Under the pieces are notes generated by a model. That model saw nothing but the letters and a program-made list of their open reading frames with translations, had not been told where the DNA came from and did no database searches. The position numbers and the translations under genes were made by a program. From a virus: a stretch of 64,000 nt of DNA. Below are positions 7,668 to 15,948 of this stretch, in pieces. How positions within the stretch are numbered: the first letter of the stretch is position 1; every line of letters starts with the position of its first letter. The stretch spans positions 1-64,000 of the IMG/VR virus record IMGVR_UViG_3300017917_003388. One strand, given 5' to 3'.

Positions 7668-7904
7668 TTACATTTCATTTATAACTCTTAACTCTCCAGC
7701 ATTTGCATATCTACCGTTAGATAGTCTAAAACGTATTGGTTTACAACCATATCCTGTTAGTATTCCACCTTGTTTAACAGGATATTTTTTTGATTTTTTC
7801 TTACCAACTACTGTTACAATTGTACCAATCATATCTTTTTTATGTTCATGAGAGGTACATTTGAATACATATGATTCTCCTATTTTTACATCTGTCTGTT
7901 TCAT
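7668..7904 (-). CDS. SH3-like hypothetical protein (78 aa)
   Basis: MKQTDVKIGESYVFKCTSHEH then IGTIVTVVGKKKSKKYPVK: the VKIGESY...GTIVTV pattern matches the N-terminal barrel of the NWGCR proteins. Directly abuts the 79-aa gene upstream (2-nt gap). Function unknown. Confidence 0.8.
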   Translation of the reverse strand: MKQTDVKIGESYVFKCTSHEHKKDMIGTIVTVVGKKKSKKYPVKQGGILTGYGCKPIRFRLSNGRYANAGELRVINEM

Positions 7905-7905
7905 G

Positions 7906-8145
7906 TTATTCTCCTTGTAAATATTCTTCTAACGCATCTCTATAATCATAGAGTTCATCATATGCTTGTTCACTTAATAATTGAGAACATAATATATTTT
8001 CAATTGTTTCAAAAATATATTTAAGAGCTGAAAAATTTGATTTTTCAAATGGTTCACCAGCAAATGAATCTCTAAATTGTTCCGAAACTGCTGAACCATG
8101 AATTGAAGTAATATAACCTTCAATTAAATTTTCTACTGATAACAT
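7906..8145 (-). CDS. hypothetical helical protein (79 aa)
   Basis: First gene after promoter copy 6. MLSVENLIEGYITSIHGSAV with acidic helices toward the C-terminus (YDELYDYRDALEEYLQGE). No family recognised. Confidence 0.8.
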   Translation of the reverse strand: MLSVENLIEGYITSIHGSAVSEQFRDSFAGEPFEKSNFSALKYIFETIENILCSQLLSEQAYDELYDYRDALEEYLQGE

Positions 8146-8162
8146 TTTATTTTTTCTTTATT

Positions 8163-8196
8163 GTAAATATAAGATTAAAAATCTTAAAATCCTAAT
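8163..8196 (-). promoter_or_regulatory. early-type phage promoter box, copy 6
   Basis: Minus strand AGGATTTTAAGATTTT, spacer, TATATTTAC, ending about 18 nt before the ATG at 8145. Confidence 0.6.
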
Positions 8197-8197
8197 T

Positions 8198-10003
8198 TTA
8201 AAATATAATTTTTTCTACTTCACTTCTAATTTCACCTAAATTAGTTTGATTAAAGAATTGACCATTTTTATAAATAGTTTTTAACATATTTTCTTCACTA
8301 TTGTATTTTTCTTCAGATACTTCTCCTTCAACCATAATTTCTCCTTTTTGTTCATATACAAATTGGAATCCTTTTAATGATTTTTTAGTACCATCATCTG
8401 TAATTGGGTCTTTGTATATATTATATATGTTGATTTCAGTCCATTGAGCGGGTTCTAGAGCTTCTGGGGATTGAGAAGGTAACCAATCAGACATTTCTTC
8501 TATGGTTTCAAACCAACAACCTTTAATAGCATACCCAGCTGAATCTCTTGTTAACATAACATAGGTACATGAACCTACACCTACTACAACATTTGTTGCA
8601 GCAAATCCTTTAGCAGCCAAACGTGTATAGATATTTACTTGACGTTCTAGGTTAATTGAGTCGCCATAGATACAACCAATATGTGAATCCAAACGTTTAT
8701 ATCCTGTTGAAGTTGTTTCTCCTCCAAAGATATCCCAAAGAAGTTCTACTACACCTTTGTGTTTTGGTTCAGGTGATACTTCTTCCCACTCAGCGTGATG
8801 AGGCAAATTAATTAATTTATAATATTTATCACCATTTTTCCAAATAGTATTATGCCAATGTTCACCAACTTTAGGATTATCAGGATATGCCCTACCTGAT
8901 TGGTCATAATTCAAATTACCAACCTTAGATTCACCACAAACAATATCTACAGGATCACCTGAGTCAGGACGGATTACTAATTTGCCTTCACGAGCAAGAA
9001 TCAAATCTTTTAAACGTGGTAAAATATGAGTAATAACTTTCCAAAGGTTCATAGTATCAGATACAACTGAAAGGATACCTTTTGGGAATTTTTTCAACCA
9101 ATCACGAAGATTCAAACACTCTGCAATCGCAAGATAATCAGGGTTTTCAACAGAACCTTCACTAGGTACATCTTTAAATGAGTAGTACCATTCAATTTCA
9201 TGATTTAGTTTACCTTCACGAAGTTGTTTTTCATAATAGAAAATACCTGTACAAGTAACTGAGTGTTCAGAAGCATTTACTGAATAGATAGGTACTTGAT
9301 TTTCATCAAAATCATAGTAATATCTTGATGCTGGGATTACATTTAGTGTATCACTTCCTTTATTTGAGAAAGCATGACCTAAACCAACAGCAATTGAAGT
9401 AAATGGATTACCTCCTCGTGAATGAAAATCATGACACATGAAATCTGCCAACCATAAATTTTCTGGGTCTGTTTTTTTAACAGCTTTTATAGCATTTTTC
9501 TTAAATTCAAGTCCAATAGTAGCTGCAGTAGGACATTGCCATGACAATTTAGACACTAATGTTTCTAGAAATAAACCCAACCATGCATAATCATCTTCTG
9601 TATTAATACCAGACATATGGGGAATGTTTGGGTTTGTAAGAATACCTTCTTTTAATGCTTTAATTTCTACAGGAAGATAACCTAATGTATGTAATTCACT
9701 AAATCCCTTAAAATCATAAGGCATCATAAGATATTCAGACATATCTTTTGTGAATTTATGAGCAACTTCTATAGGTTGATCAAAGAAATTTTCTTGGAAC
9801 GTTGAATGGATGTAACGCCAAGTAATTTGTTGTCCACCACTCATAATTTTCTTAATACTTGCAGGCATGTATTTAAGATTTCGTGGAATCCAAGTCCATG
9901 CTTCACGTGAAGTATGAGGAGCAATCATTAAAGGATGTCCTACTTTATATCCATCAGCTTCATATAATGGATTAATCTTAAATGTTTTATTTAATTTTTC
10001 CAT
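8198..10003 (-). CDS. nadV: nicotinamide phosphoribosyltransferase-like enzyme (possible NARP1 Namat)
   Basis: A type II phosphoribosyltransferase of the NAMPT/NadV family, 601 aa, longer than the usual 460-500. Visible family motifs: CHDFHSRGG around residue 190, the active-site region NASEHSVTC with His 247, and RPDSGDP (345-351), which binds the phosphoribosyl pyrophosphate. The standard reaction is nicotinamide + PRPP to NMN. It clusters with a PRPP-synthetase-like protein, a macro-domain protein and a HAD hydrolase (10.0-11.7 kb). In the published phage NARP1 pathway, NAMPT-like and Prs-like proteins instead use ADP-ribose pyrophosphate to make NAD+ in one step, countering NAD-depleting defences. 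Which substrate is used cannot be read from sequence alone. Family assignment is secure; the NARP1 role is inference. Confidence 0.93.
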   Translation of the reverse strand: MEKLNKTFKINPLYEADGYKVGHPLMIAPHTSREAWTWIPRNLKYMPASIKKIMSGGQQITWRYIHSTFQENFFDQPIEVAHKFTKDMSEYLMMPYDFKGFSELHTLGYLPVEIKALKEGILTNPNIPHMSGINTEDDYAWLGLFLETLVSKLSWQCPTAATIGLEFKKNAIKAVKKTDPENLWLADFMCHDFHSRGGNPFTSIAVGLGHAFSNKGSDTLNVIPASRYYYDFDENQVPIYSVNASEHSVTCTGIFYYEKQLREGKLNHEIEWYYSFKDVPSEGSVENPDYLAIAECLNLRDWLKKFPKGILSVVSDTMNLWKVITHILPRLKDLILAREGKLVIRPDSGDPVDIVCGESKVGNLNYDQSGRAYPDNPKVGEHWHNTIWKNGDKYYKLINLPHHAEWEEVSPEPKHKGVVELLWDIFGGETTSTGYKRLDSHIGCIYGDSINLERQVNIYTRLAAKGFAATNVVVGVGSCTYVMLTRDSAGYAIKGCWFETIEEMSDWLPSQSPEALEPAQWTEINIYNIYKDPITDDGTKKSLKGFQFVYEQKGEIMVEGEVSEEKYNSEENMLKTIYKNGQFFNQTNLGEIRSEVEKIIF

Positions 10004-10015
10004 AATTATATTTTT

Positions 10016-10450
10016 TTAACATACATCATCTAAATGTTTGAGGGAATTTAATTTTATCCGTTGAGCATACATTGCTTGTCTTAATATTTCTTTTGCTTCT
10101 TCAATTCCTGCTCTGTCGTCTAGATATATATTAGCATATGGTTTAGTTTTATTACCATATGGTAAATCTATTGGATTAGAATTGATACTATCTATTTCTA
10201 ACCCTTTACTTCTACAATATGATTTTATATATTCAAATCTATCTTCATGGCAAGCAGTAAATATAACTATATATGCTCCTGTATTTTTTACTTCTTTAAG
10301 TAAACTAATAGTATCATCACATTCCTCATCATTTGTTAATTTCCAAGGACTAATAGTATCATCAAAATCCACAGCTATTAAAATTCGACTATGTACTTCC
10401 CATTCTTGGATTAGTCTGTCTAAATATTTATTATTTACTATCTTCATCAT
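10016..10450 (-). CDS. HAD-superfamily hydrolase
   Basis: 144 aa. HAD motif I is visible as VDFDDTISPW (Asp 28 and Asp 30); motif II region VIFTACHEDR; a C-terminal YLDDRAG resembles the late acidic motif. No cap domain. Resembles the small phage and Bacteroidota HAD proteins annotated as hydrolases or nucleotidases. It overlaps the macro-domain gene by about 20 nt and lies in the NAD cluster, so a phosphatase step on a nucleotide or ribose phosphate is plausible (inference). The start could be either of the first two Met codons. Confidence 0.85.
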   Translation of the reverse strand: MMKIVNNKYLDRLIQEWEVHSRILIAVDFDDTISPWKLTNDEECDDTISLLKEVKNTGAYIVIFTACHEDRFEYIKSYCRSKGLEIDSINSNPIDLPYGNKTKPYANIYLDDRAGIEEAKEILRQAMYAQRIKLNSLKHLDDVC

Positions 10451-10946
10451 AATAAACTATTGTTAAATTACAATCTGTAATTTCATAACTTAATATTAAT
10501 TTGATTAAATCCCAATTTCCATTAGCTCTACCTGCTCCTATTTTAGGAATACCTATATTTTTACCTTTAAATATGGTATTTATCTTTTTCAAACAAACTG
10601 AAAATGCATCGTAATCTATATGTTGGGATAATGGACCAGCAGGGTTAGTAGATGTACTCCAAATTTGGGTATAAGCATTTACAACTATTAATTCATGTTC
10701 TTTTTTATTATTTTTACCATCATTTAAATTCCAAATTGCTTTTTCCCCAATAACAAATGTATTATATTCAATATTTCCTAGATTTTCAATACCTTGACTA
10801 AAGAATTGATCGGCTTTAAAATATTTTACAAAATCTTTTGCAATACCTGATTTCATTGTTCCTTGACAATTACACCCATGAACTATAACATCAAATTTTT
10901 TATCTAATGCTAAAGATATTAAATTACCTTTAATTTCTTGAATCAT
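10431..10946 (-). CDS. macro-domain protein (ADP-ribose binding / ADP-ribose-1''-phosphatase-like)
   Basis: 171 aa, a single macro domain. The N-terminal GNLISLA...VIVHGCNCQGTMKSGIA and the C-terminal IPKIGAGRANG are the characteristic ADP-ribose loops; HGCNCQG is close to the Poa1p-type ADP-ribose-1''-phosphate phosphatases. The enzyme would bind or process ADP-ribose, ADP-ribose-1''-phosphate or ADP-ribosylated targets in the cytoplasm. It sits directly between the HAD hydrolase and the Prs-like gene (2-nt gap), which fits handling of ADP-ribose released by NADases. Confidence 0.92.
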   Translation of the reverse strand: MIQEIKGNLISLALDKKFDVIVHGCNCQGTMKSGIAKDFVKYFKADQFFSQGIENLGNIEYNTFVIGEKAIWNLNDGKNNKKEHELIVVNAYTQIWSTSTNPAGPLSQHIDYDAFSVCLKKINTIFKGKNIGIPKIGAGRANGNWDLIKLILSYEITDCNLTIVYYDEDSK

Positions 10947-10948
10947 AA

Positions 10949-11719
10949 TTAAAATAAATTAATCACATGTAAATTATCAAAATTCAATCCTGAATTACTA
11001 TCTATGTATTCTAAATTTTTAGAATTAGTAGTAAATATTTTATCAAATAAGTTAAATAATTCAGGGTTTGGATTAGGAATGGTTAAATGGCTTATAGCTA
11101 AATATAATTTACCTACATTTCTTGTTTTTAACATTTTAGCAAGCCCAATAAATGTTCCTCCATAAACACATATATCATCAACAATCAATATGTCTTTTCC
11201 TTCAAAATCTTTTTTATCAATAATTTGAGTTAATTTATGTGAATTTGGATCTCTTGACTTAGATGCTGAATATATGTGGTCCCATTCTAATGTTCCTGCT
11301 AATTTTACCAATGGTTTAAACCCACCAGCATCTGCACTAAGTAAAAGTAAATTTTCTAATGATTTAATTTTGAGTAAAACCTTAGTAATGAATTCAGTAT
11401 TATCAATGACTTCACAATTTCTAAGTAAAGCAGATGTTACATCACTATGAGGATGAAATACTTTTACTTTTTTAAAATTACAACTATTTATAAAATCACA
11501 AACTATTTGAAGTTCAAAACTTTCATTAGAATTAAATCTCCTATCATGCTGTTGTTGGAACATACATGGTATTATAATTTCATCTAAATGTGGATTTGCA
11601 TCTTTGATTGATTTAAGTAAAAATAAATCTTCATAGTTATTTATTCTATAAATAATATTATTTTCATTTAAATCATTTATTACATATTTACCACCATCAG
11701 GATAATTAATTATTTTCAT
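10949..11719 (-). CDS. ribose-phosphate pyrophosphokinase-like protein (possible NARP1 Adps)
   Basis: 256 aa, against about 310 for bacterial Prs. Family signatures: FQQQHDRR (54-61) in place of YARQDR, the metal-binding HPHSD (89-93), the catalytic flexible loop KSRDPNSHK (154-162), and the PRPP loop VDDICVYGGTF (180-190). Canonical reaction: ribose-5-phosphate + ATP to PRPP + AMP. Next to an NAMPT-like transferase and an ADP-ribose-binding macro domain, it could instead be the ADP-ribose pyrophosphokinase of the NARP1 pathway. Either way the pair would regenerate NAD+ during infection. Substrate choice is inference. Confidence 0.9.
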   Translation of the reverse strand: MKIINYPDGGKYVINDLNENNIIYRINNYEDLFLLKSIKDANPHLDEIIIPCMFQQQHDRRFNSNESFELQIVCDFINSCNFKKVKVFHPHSDVTSALLRNCEVIDNTEFITKVLLKIKSLENLLLLSADAGGFKPLVKLAGTLEWDHIYSASKSRDPNSHKLTQIIDKKDFEGKDILIVDDICVYGGTFIGLAKMLKTRNVGKLYLAISHLTIPNPNPELFNLFDKIFTTNSKNLEYIDSNSGLNFDNLHVINLF

Positions 11720-11720
11720 T

Positions 11721-12632
11721 TTATAATTTTTCTAAATAATTAATGTGAAACCAAAATCCTTTGTCATCTTTTACATAAATTCCATCAGGAGCAGGTTCAG
11801 AAGAAAATCCTGGTAATATACTGCTTATCCCTATTCTACTATCTATTAATTTAATATCTTTGATTCTTATTATTGTATCATGCCAAGATGAACAGTGGTG
11901 AAGGGAATTATATCGTTTACGATTAATATTAATTCGAACATTGTCATTTAGAGAAAATGTTTCTTTATCATCTTTTCTTATAAATGATTTAATCGAATAA
12001 TTATTAAATATATAATTCCAAGTATCTCTATTATCAAAATATCTAGTACCATTATGTAGTCTTATCCCATAATCATTAGGTTCTATTGGATTTTGTTGAA
12101 TGAATCCTGAAGTTTTATCAACTAACGATAATATATCAAAATCATCAAAAAATCCATTATTTTCATATTTTTTAAATTTATTTTCTACTAAATACCTATA
12201 TTCAGCAAAATTTAATCTAATGTATTTATGGGCATATGAATCTACACTATTATATGAAAATTTATAAAGATCATACTCCGCTTTTTCTGTTATACCCCCA
12301 TAATATGGGAATGAATATGCTTTTGCTTCAAAATGTGCCTCAAAACCTGGTTTAATAACCAATTGTTTGAAATAATCAAATTCAAGTTGATTTAAAAATT
12401 CAACTATATAATAATCATTATGGGGGTCAAAATTATATACTTCCCAAAACTCAGGATTATTTTCAACATGGGATACATCAATGTGAGTTAAAACTACATT
12501 TTTATTTAATGTTTTATAATAATATCCACCTTCATTAAATACAACCATCCCTTCATACCAATCTTCTGGGATTCCTGGGTATTTATTTTTTAGAAAATAA
12601 GCTTTTGGTTTTGGATTAGTTTGTTTATTCAT
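11721..12632 (-). CDS. hypothetical protein (303 aa)
   Basis: Not recognised. The N-terminus (LKNKYPGIPEDWYEGMVVF) and the C-terminus (PAPDGIYVKDDKGFWFHINY) are aromatic-rich and beta-like, with repeated tyrosine-rich segments in the middle. It directly follows the Prs-like gene with a 1-nt gap and probably shares its transcript. Cytoplasmic by the absence of a signal peptide. Confidence 0.85.
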   Translation of the reverse strand: MNKQTNPKPKAYFLKNKYPGIPEDWYEGMVVFNEGGYYYKTLNKNVVLTHIDVSHVENNPEFWEVYNFDPHNDYYIVEFLNQLEFDYFKQLVIKPGFEAHFEAKAYSFPYYGGITEKAEYDLYKFSYNSVDSYAHKYIRLNFAEYRYLVENKFKKYENNGFFDDFDILSLVDKTSGFIQQNPIEPNDYGIRLHNGTRYFDNRDTWNYIFNNYSIKSFIRKDDKETFSLNDNVRININRKRYNSLHHCSSWHDTIIRIKDIKLIDSRIGISSILPGFSSEPAPDGIYVKDDKGFWFHINYLEKL

Positions 12633-12655
12633 AACTTTTTAATTTTTTTGATTAA

Positions 12656-13300
12656 TTACCAACCCATGTGTGGGTTATCCATGTATACTTGAACTTGGTT
12701 TCTTATTTCATTAGTAGGGATTCGATTAGTATCCCAAGATGCTCTTATAAATAACCTCCAACCATTTTTAATAGCTTGAGTACCTTGATGCCATGTTCTA
12801 TCATCGAAAAATATTATTTGGTTTGGATCAGCATTACATCTTATTAATTTACCATTATTACAATGTTGTATTACTTCTTTATGCCATTCCTTATACACCA
12901 CACTATGGTTTTCAGGATTAGTAAATTCACATTCCCCCAAGGCAAATTCAGTAGGACATATATCTCCATTGTATAAAATTAAAGCATGTTTACTTCTATA
13001 TGATGGATTATTATATTCTGGTTGTTTATCACTTCTTTCACGAGGCACATCATCATGGTGAAAACCAGGAATGCATGGATACCAACCAGGCATTAACATA
13101 TGTAATCTACTATCTATTACTATTGAGTTTAAATCAATACCATGTGATTCTAAACCCATTAAGAAGTCATATGTAGGACCTATACTATGATGACAACAAA
13201 ATTCAGCATCAGAATTAAAGAACATGGGTTCTAATTTTAATACTTCATCTGGGTAAGGTTTGAGTTTTAAACCTAATTTAATTTCAGAATTGATTAGCAT
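12656..13300 (-). CDS. putative 2-oxoglutarate/Fe(II) oxygenase
   Basis: 214 aa. A FHHDDVPRE segment (residues 80-88) offers the HxD iron ligands, and a distal DDRTWHQGTQ (His 171) followed by GWRLFIRAS (Arg 182/186) offers the third His and the 2-oxoglutarate-binding Arg, in the order expected for a double-stranded beta-helix dioxygenase. Phage members hydroxylate DNA bases or small molecules; the substrate here is unknown. Overlaps the next gene by one base. Confidence 0.65.
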   Translation of the reverse strand: MLINSEIKLGLKLKPYPDEVLKLEPMFFNSDAEFCCHHSIGPTYDFLMGLESHGIDLNSIVIDSRLHMLMPGWYPCIPGFHHDDVPRERSDKQPEYNNPSYRSKHALILYNGDICPTEFALGECEFTNPENHSVVYKEWHKEVIQHCNNGKLIRCNADPNQIIFFDDRTWHQGTQAIKNGWRLFIRASWDTNRIPTNEIRNQVQVYMDNPHMGW

Positions 13301-13527
13301 TATTTAGATATAATATATTGATGTGAAATAGTATTATATCCATTTTTTATAGGACATTGATTTGGAAATTTACCATCTCTACTATTATCATGTGTAATAA
13401 TCATATTTTCATAAGCACCTTTATCTTTCCAATAAGGATGATTACATTGCATTCCATCTGTTGATGTTCCAAAAAACGGACAACTATTATAACATTGGGA
13501 TATTACTTCTGAAACAGATATTTCCAT
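13300..13527 (-). CDS. cysteine-rich small protein (75 aa)
   Basis: Four to five Cys in a zinc-binding-like layout (CYNSCPFFG, MQCNHPYW, NQCPIKNG). First gene behind promoter copy 7 and overlapping the oxygenase gene start. Likely a small metal-binding protein; function unknown. Confidence 0.8.
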   Translation of the reverse strand: MEISVSEVISQCYNSCPFFGTSTDGMQCNHPYWKDKGAYENMIITHDNSRDGKFPNQCPIKNGYNTISHQYIISK

Positions 13528-13545
13528 CTTTATTTTTTAAGTTAT

Positions 13546-13579
13546 TCAAATATAGGATTAAAGATCTTGAAATCCTAAT
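13546..13579 (-). promoter_or_regulatory. early-type phage promoter box, copy 7
   Basis: Minus strand AGGATTTCAAGATCTT, TAATCC, TATATTTGA. In this copy the downstream element is an exact match to the Bacteroidota -7 consensus TAnnTTTG. Ends about 19 nt before the ATG at 13527. Confidence 0.68.
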
Positions 13580-14150
13580 TTTTAAGTTTTAAACAATTAC
13601 TTATTTCAGTTTCATATTTGGTAATTTTTTCTTTATTTTTAATAAAAGTTTCACTATCTTCTTTTAATTCAGAATTTTGTTTAGTAATATATTCAATAGA
13701 ATTATTAATAGATCTTATTTGAAGATCAATAAATTTATGCATTGTATATTCTAAATCTTCTAAAACTCCATAAGTTAATTGTTTTTGTAATCTTTCAATT
13801 TCCTTTTTAATATTTTCATCTCTTTGAATTCTCATATTGGATTCGAGAATATCAAAATTAGATTGATATATTTTATAAAATAATAAACATTGAGCTTTAT
13901 AATCTGTAGAACTCCATACTTTCTTAGAATAATTTAAACACTTATCAAATACTTCTTCAATATTATTTAAAGCATCTTCAAAAATATATAACTCATCTGG
14001 TTCTCCAGAATAATGAAGAGTTGCTTTAATTCCGTTTTCTTCAATAATTTTACCATCATTATCATATATACTCATATAAAATGATAAACTTTTTTCATCA
14101 GATAATAAATTATATTTACCAACTGAACATTGGGTTATTTTAATTTTCAT
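13575..14150 (-). CDS. hypothetical protein with coiled-coil C-terminus (191 aa)
   Basis: N-terminal half beta-rich (MKIKITQCSVGKYNLLSDEK); the C-terminal half is strongly helical and charged (KKEIERLQKQLTYGVLEDLE, ELKEDSETFIKNKEKITKYE), predicted coiled coil. Overlaps the 126-aa gene by 4 nt. Last gene of a long operon running from about 18.6 kb down to 13.6 kb. Function unknown. Confidence 0.85.
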   Translation of the reverse strand: MKIKITQCSVGKYNLLSDEKSLSFYMSIYDNDGKIIEENGIKATLHYSGEPDELYIFEDALNNIEEVFDKCLNYSKKVWSSTDYKAQCLLFYKIYQSNFDILESNMRIQRDENIKKEIERLQKQLTYGVLEDLEYTMHKFIDLQIRSINNSIEYITKQNSELKEDSETFIKNKEKITKYETEISNCLKLKN

Positions 14151-14527
14151 ATTTTTTCAAGTATTAATAATTTTTGTTTATTTAATTCTTCAATGAATAT
14201 TTCTTTACTATCTAATAAAGTTAAAAAACTATCTTCTTTATTATCTAGTGGAGCTTTAGAATCTAAACAAACATAATCTTTATAACCATAACCTAACTCA
14301 TGTTTTTCAACATATTTACTACAATCAAAACTAAACTCAAAATCAAATTCTCCTAGTTTCTCAATTGTACCCAATATGTTAAAATTATTTTCTGTATTAG
14401 AAAAATCTAGTTCTCTTTCCAAATCATCTTTTGATGATATATAATATAAATAACCTGATGAATAATTAAAATTATATGAATCTTCAGGAACTAATACTAC
14501 TGTAAGTTTATTTGTTAATTCTATCAT
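14147..14527 (-). CDS. hypothetical protein (126 aa)
   Basis: Acidic protein: SGYLYYISSKDDLERELDF, FDFEFSFDCSKYVEKHELGY. ATGA overlaps at both ends couple it to its neighbours. No family recognised. Confidence 0.85.
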   Translation of the reverse strand: MIELTNKLTVVLVPEDSYNFNYSSGYLYYISSKDDLERELDFSNTENNFNILGTIEKLGEFDFEFSFDCSKYVEKHELGYGYKDYVCLDSKAPLDNKEDSFLTLLDSKEIFIEELNKQKLLILEKI

Positions 14528-14751
14528 TTGGTTAATTTTTCAAATATTTCATCATAATTTGTTTGTATATGTTCTAAAACAACATAATACATATTAAATT
14601 GTTCTATGTGCCACCTAACTTTACTACCATTTTCCCATAAAATTAAGTAAGTAAAATCTGTTATTTCAAGTATTTGAGCTTTATGTACACTTTTACCAAC
14701 TTGTGTCATAAAAATATATGTTTCACCAGCTTTTAATTTTATATCTTTCAT
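14524..14751 (-). CDS. SH3-like hypothetical protein (75 aa)
   Basis: MKDIKLKAGETYIFMTQVGK then LILWENGSKVRWHIEQFN: short beta-barrel pattern like the other LKxGExY proteins of this phage. Overlaps both neighbours. Function unknown. Confidence 0.82.
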   Translation of the reverse strand: MKDIKLKAGETYIFMTQVGKSVHKAQILEITDFTYLILWENGSKVRWHIEQFNMYYVVLEHIQTNYDEIFEKLTK

Positions 14752-15017
14752 TATTTAATATTATTTAAATCATAAGCATTAATTATAGAATTTGCTGGAA
14801 CCCAAATAGTTTTATTTCTTATACCTTCTTCAAATTCACGGTAATAATAACTTCCCGAATCAGAATGTATTTCCACTTTTTTACTAGCTGCTTTTAATGC
14901 AGCTTGTACATGAAGTTTAGCAAATTCAACCATTAAATCTTTTATATCTTCTAGCTCTGTTGGAATAGAACTAAATCTTTGTTCTATAAATTCTTCTGCT
15001 GTTATATTATTTTCCAT
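14751..15017 (-). CDS. conserved phage accessory protein (88 aa)
   Basis: The segment LMVEFAKLHVQAALKAASKK followed by IINAYDLNNIK at the C-terminus is a pattern I associate with small accessory proteins of Bacteroidota phages and prophages. No biochemical role known. Coupled by overlap to the next gene. Confidence 0.82.
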   Translation of the reverse strand: MENNITAEEFIEQRFSSIPTELEDIKDLMVEFAKLHVQAALKAASKKVEIHSDSGSYYYREFEEGIRNKTIWVPANSIINAYDLNNIK

Positions 15018-15240
15018 AATGATTGTTTATAAATTCTTCAAATAGTTCTTGGGTTGTAAATAATTCACCTTCATATATTTTAAATTCAGTTGACCATTTC
15101 TTTTCAACATTAGAATAAAAATATCTATTTTGCGACCATTCAGCAAACTTAATAGCTACATCAGTAGTTATTTCTGCACAAGTTTTAGCATTTGCAAAAA
15201 GACAGCCTTCAGTAATAAATCTATTTTCAAGTTTATTCAT
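15007..15240 (-). CDS. conserved phage accessory protein (77 aa)
   Basis: TTDVAIKFAEWSQNRYFY and YEGELFTTQELFEEFINN match the layout of small proteins common in Bacteroidota phages. Overlaps the 88-aa gene by 11 nt and the 94-aa gene by 4 nt. Function unknown. Confidence 0.82.
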   Translation of the reverse strand: MNKLENRFITEGCLFANAKTCAEITTDVAIKFAEWSQNRYFYSNVEKKWSTEFKIYEGELFTTQELFEEFINNHYGK

Positions 15241-15521
15241 TTTCTTTTTAATAAGTTTATAATTCTATCTTTATTTCCGTTTATATATTCATTATATGCA
15301 TCAGAATACAATTGAGATGCTAGTTTAAAACCGTCATAAGAGTCTCTGAAAATAGGGTCTTCTTTTACTTTTAATAACATTCTATCTTGAAATTTAGATA
15401 ATTCTTCTAGTAATCTAATTTCATTTTCTAATAAATGAACAGCAACTTTAGAAACTATTTCTTCTGCTTCTTCTTTATCAAATTTTGAAGATAATTCAAA
15501 AAAAAGTTCTTCATTACTCAT
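15237..15521 (-). CDS. hypothetical helical protein (94 aa)
   Basis: All-helical, acidic and basic patches: FDKEEAEEIVSKVAVHLLEN, RLLEELSKFQDRMLLKVKED, ending NLLKRK. Part of the overlapping gene chain. Function unknown. Confidence 0.82.
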   Translation of the reverse strand: MSNEELFFELSSKFDKEEAEEIVSKVAVHLLENEIRLLEELSKFQDRMLLKVKEDPIFRDSYDGFKLASQLYSDAYNEYINGNKDRIINLLKRK

Positions 15522-15756
15522 TTTCTAATTGTTTTAGTTGTTGTTGAAGTTCTTCAAAAATATCAGTCCATCTTTCAGAAGATGTTCTTTTTAAAATATC
15601 CATTTGAGCTTGAATTATTTTAGCTTGAACATATTTAGAATTTGCTCCTGCTATGAAATCACTATAAGCATCATAAATTTCGGCCTTAAAAGGTTGTTCT
15701 AAATCTTTTCCAAATAAGTTTTTAACATATTCTTCTGCTTCTTTGTTTAAGTCCAT
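15514..15756 (-). CDS. hypothetical helical protein (80 aa)
   Basis: MDLNKEAEEYVKNLFGKDLE with AYSDFIAGANSKYVQAKI and a C-terminal helix FEELQQQLKQLENE. The AYSDFIAGA segment recalls the SDAYNEYINGN of the 94-aa neighbour, so the two may be distant paralogues. Function unknown. Confidence 0.82.
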   Translation of the reverse strand: MDLNKEAEEYVKNLFGKDLEQPFKAEIYDAYSDFIAGANSKYVQAKIIQAQMDILKRTSSERWTDIFEELQQQLKQLENE

Positions 15757-15758
15757 AA

Positions 15759-15944
15759 TTAATCAATTTTAGGTAAATAATAAGCAACAATAGAATTATT
15801 ATTATATGCCCATCCTGTACCATTAAAAGTTTCTAAATGTTTTTTACCATCTTTACGAACTATTAAATATCTTCCATATTCAATATTTTTCTTCTGTTCA
15901 ACATCTCCAGTATATTTTACTGGTGTTAATATTGGTAAATCCAT
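15759..15944 (-). CDS. hypothetical small protein (61 aa)
   Basis: YGRYLIVRKDGKKHLETFNG then GWAYNNNSIVAYYLPKI: a compact beta-sheet pattern seen in small phage proteins. No function known. Two nt from the next gene. Confidence 0.8.
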   Translation of the reverse strand: MDLPILTPVKYTGDVEQKKNIEYGRYLIVRKDGKKHLETFNGTGWAYNNNSIVAYYLPKID

Positions 15945-15948
15945 AATT

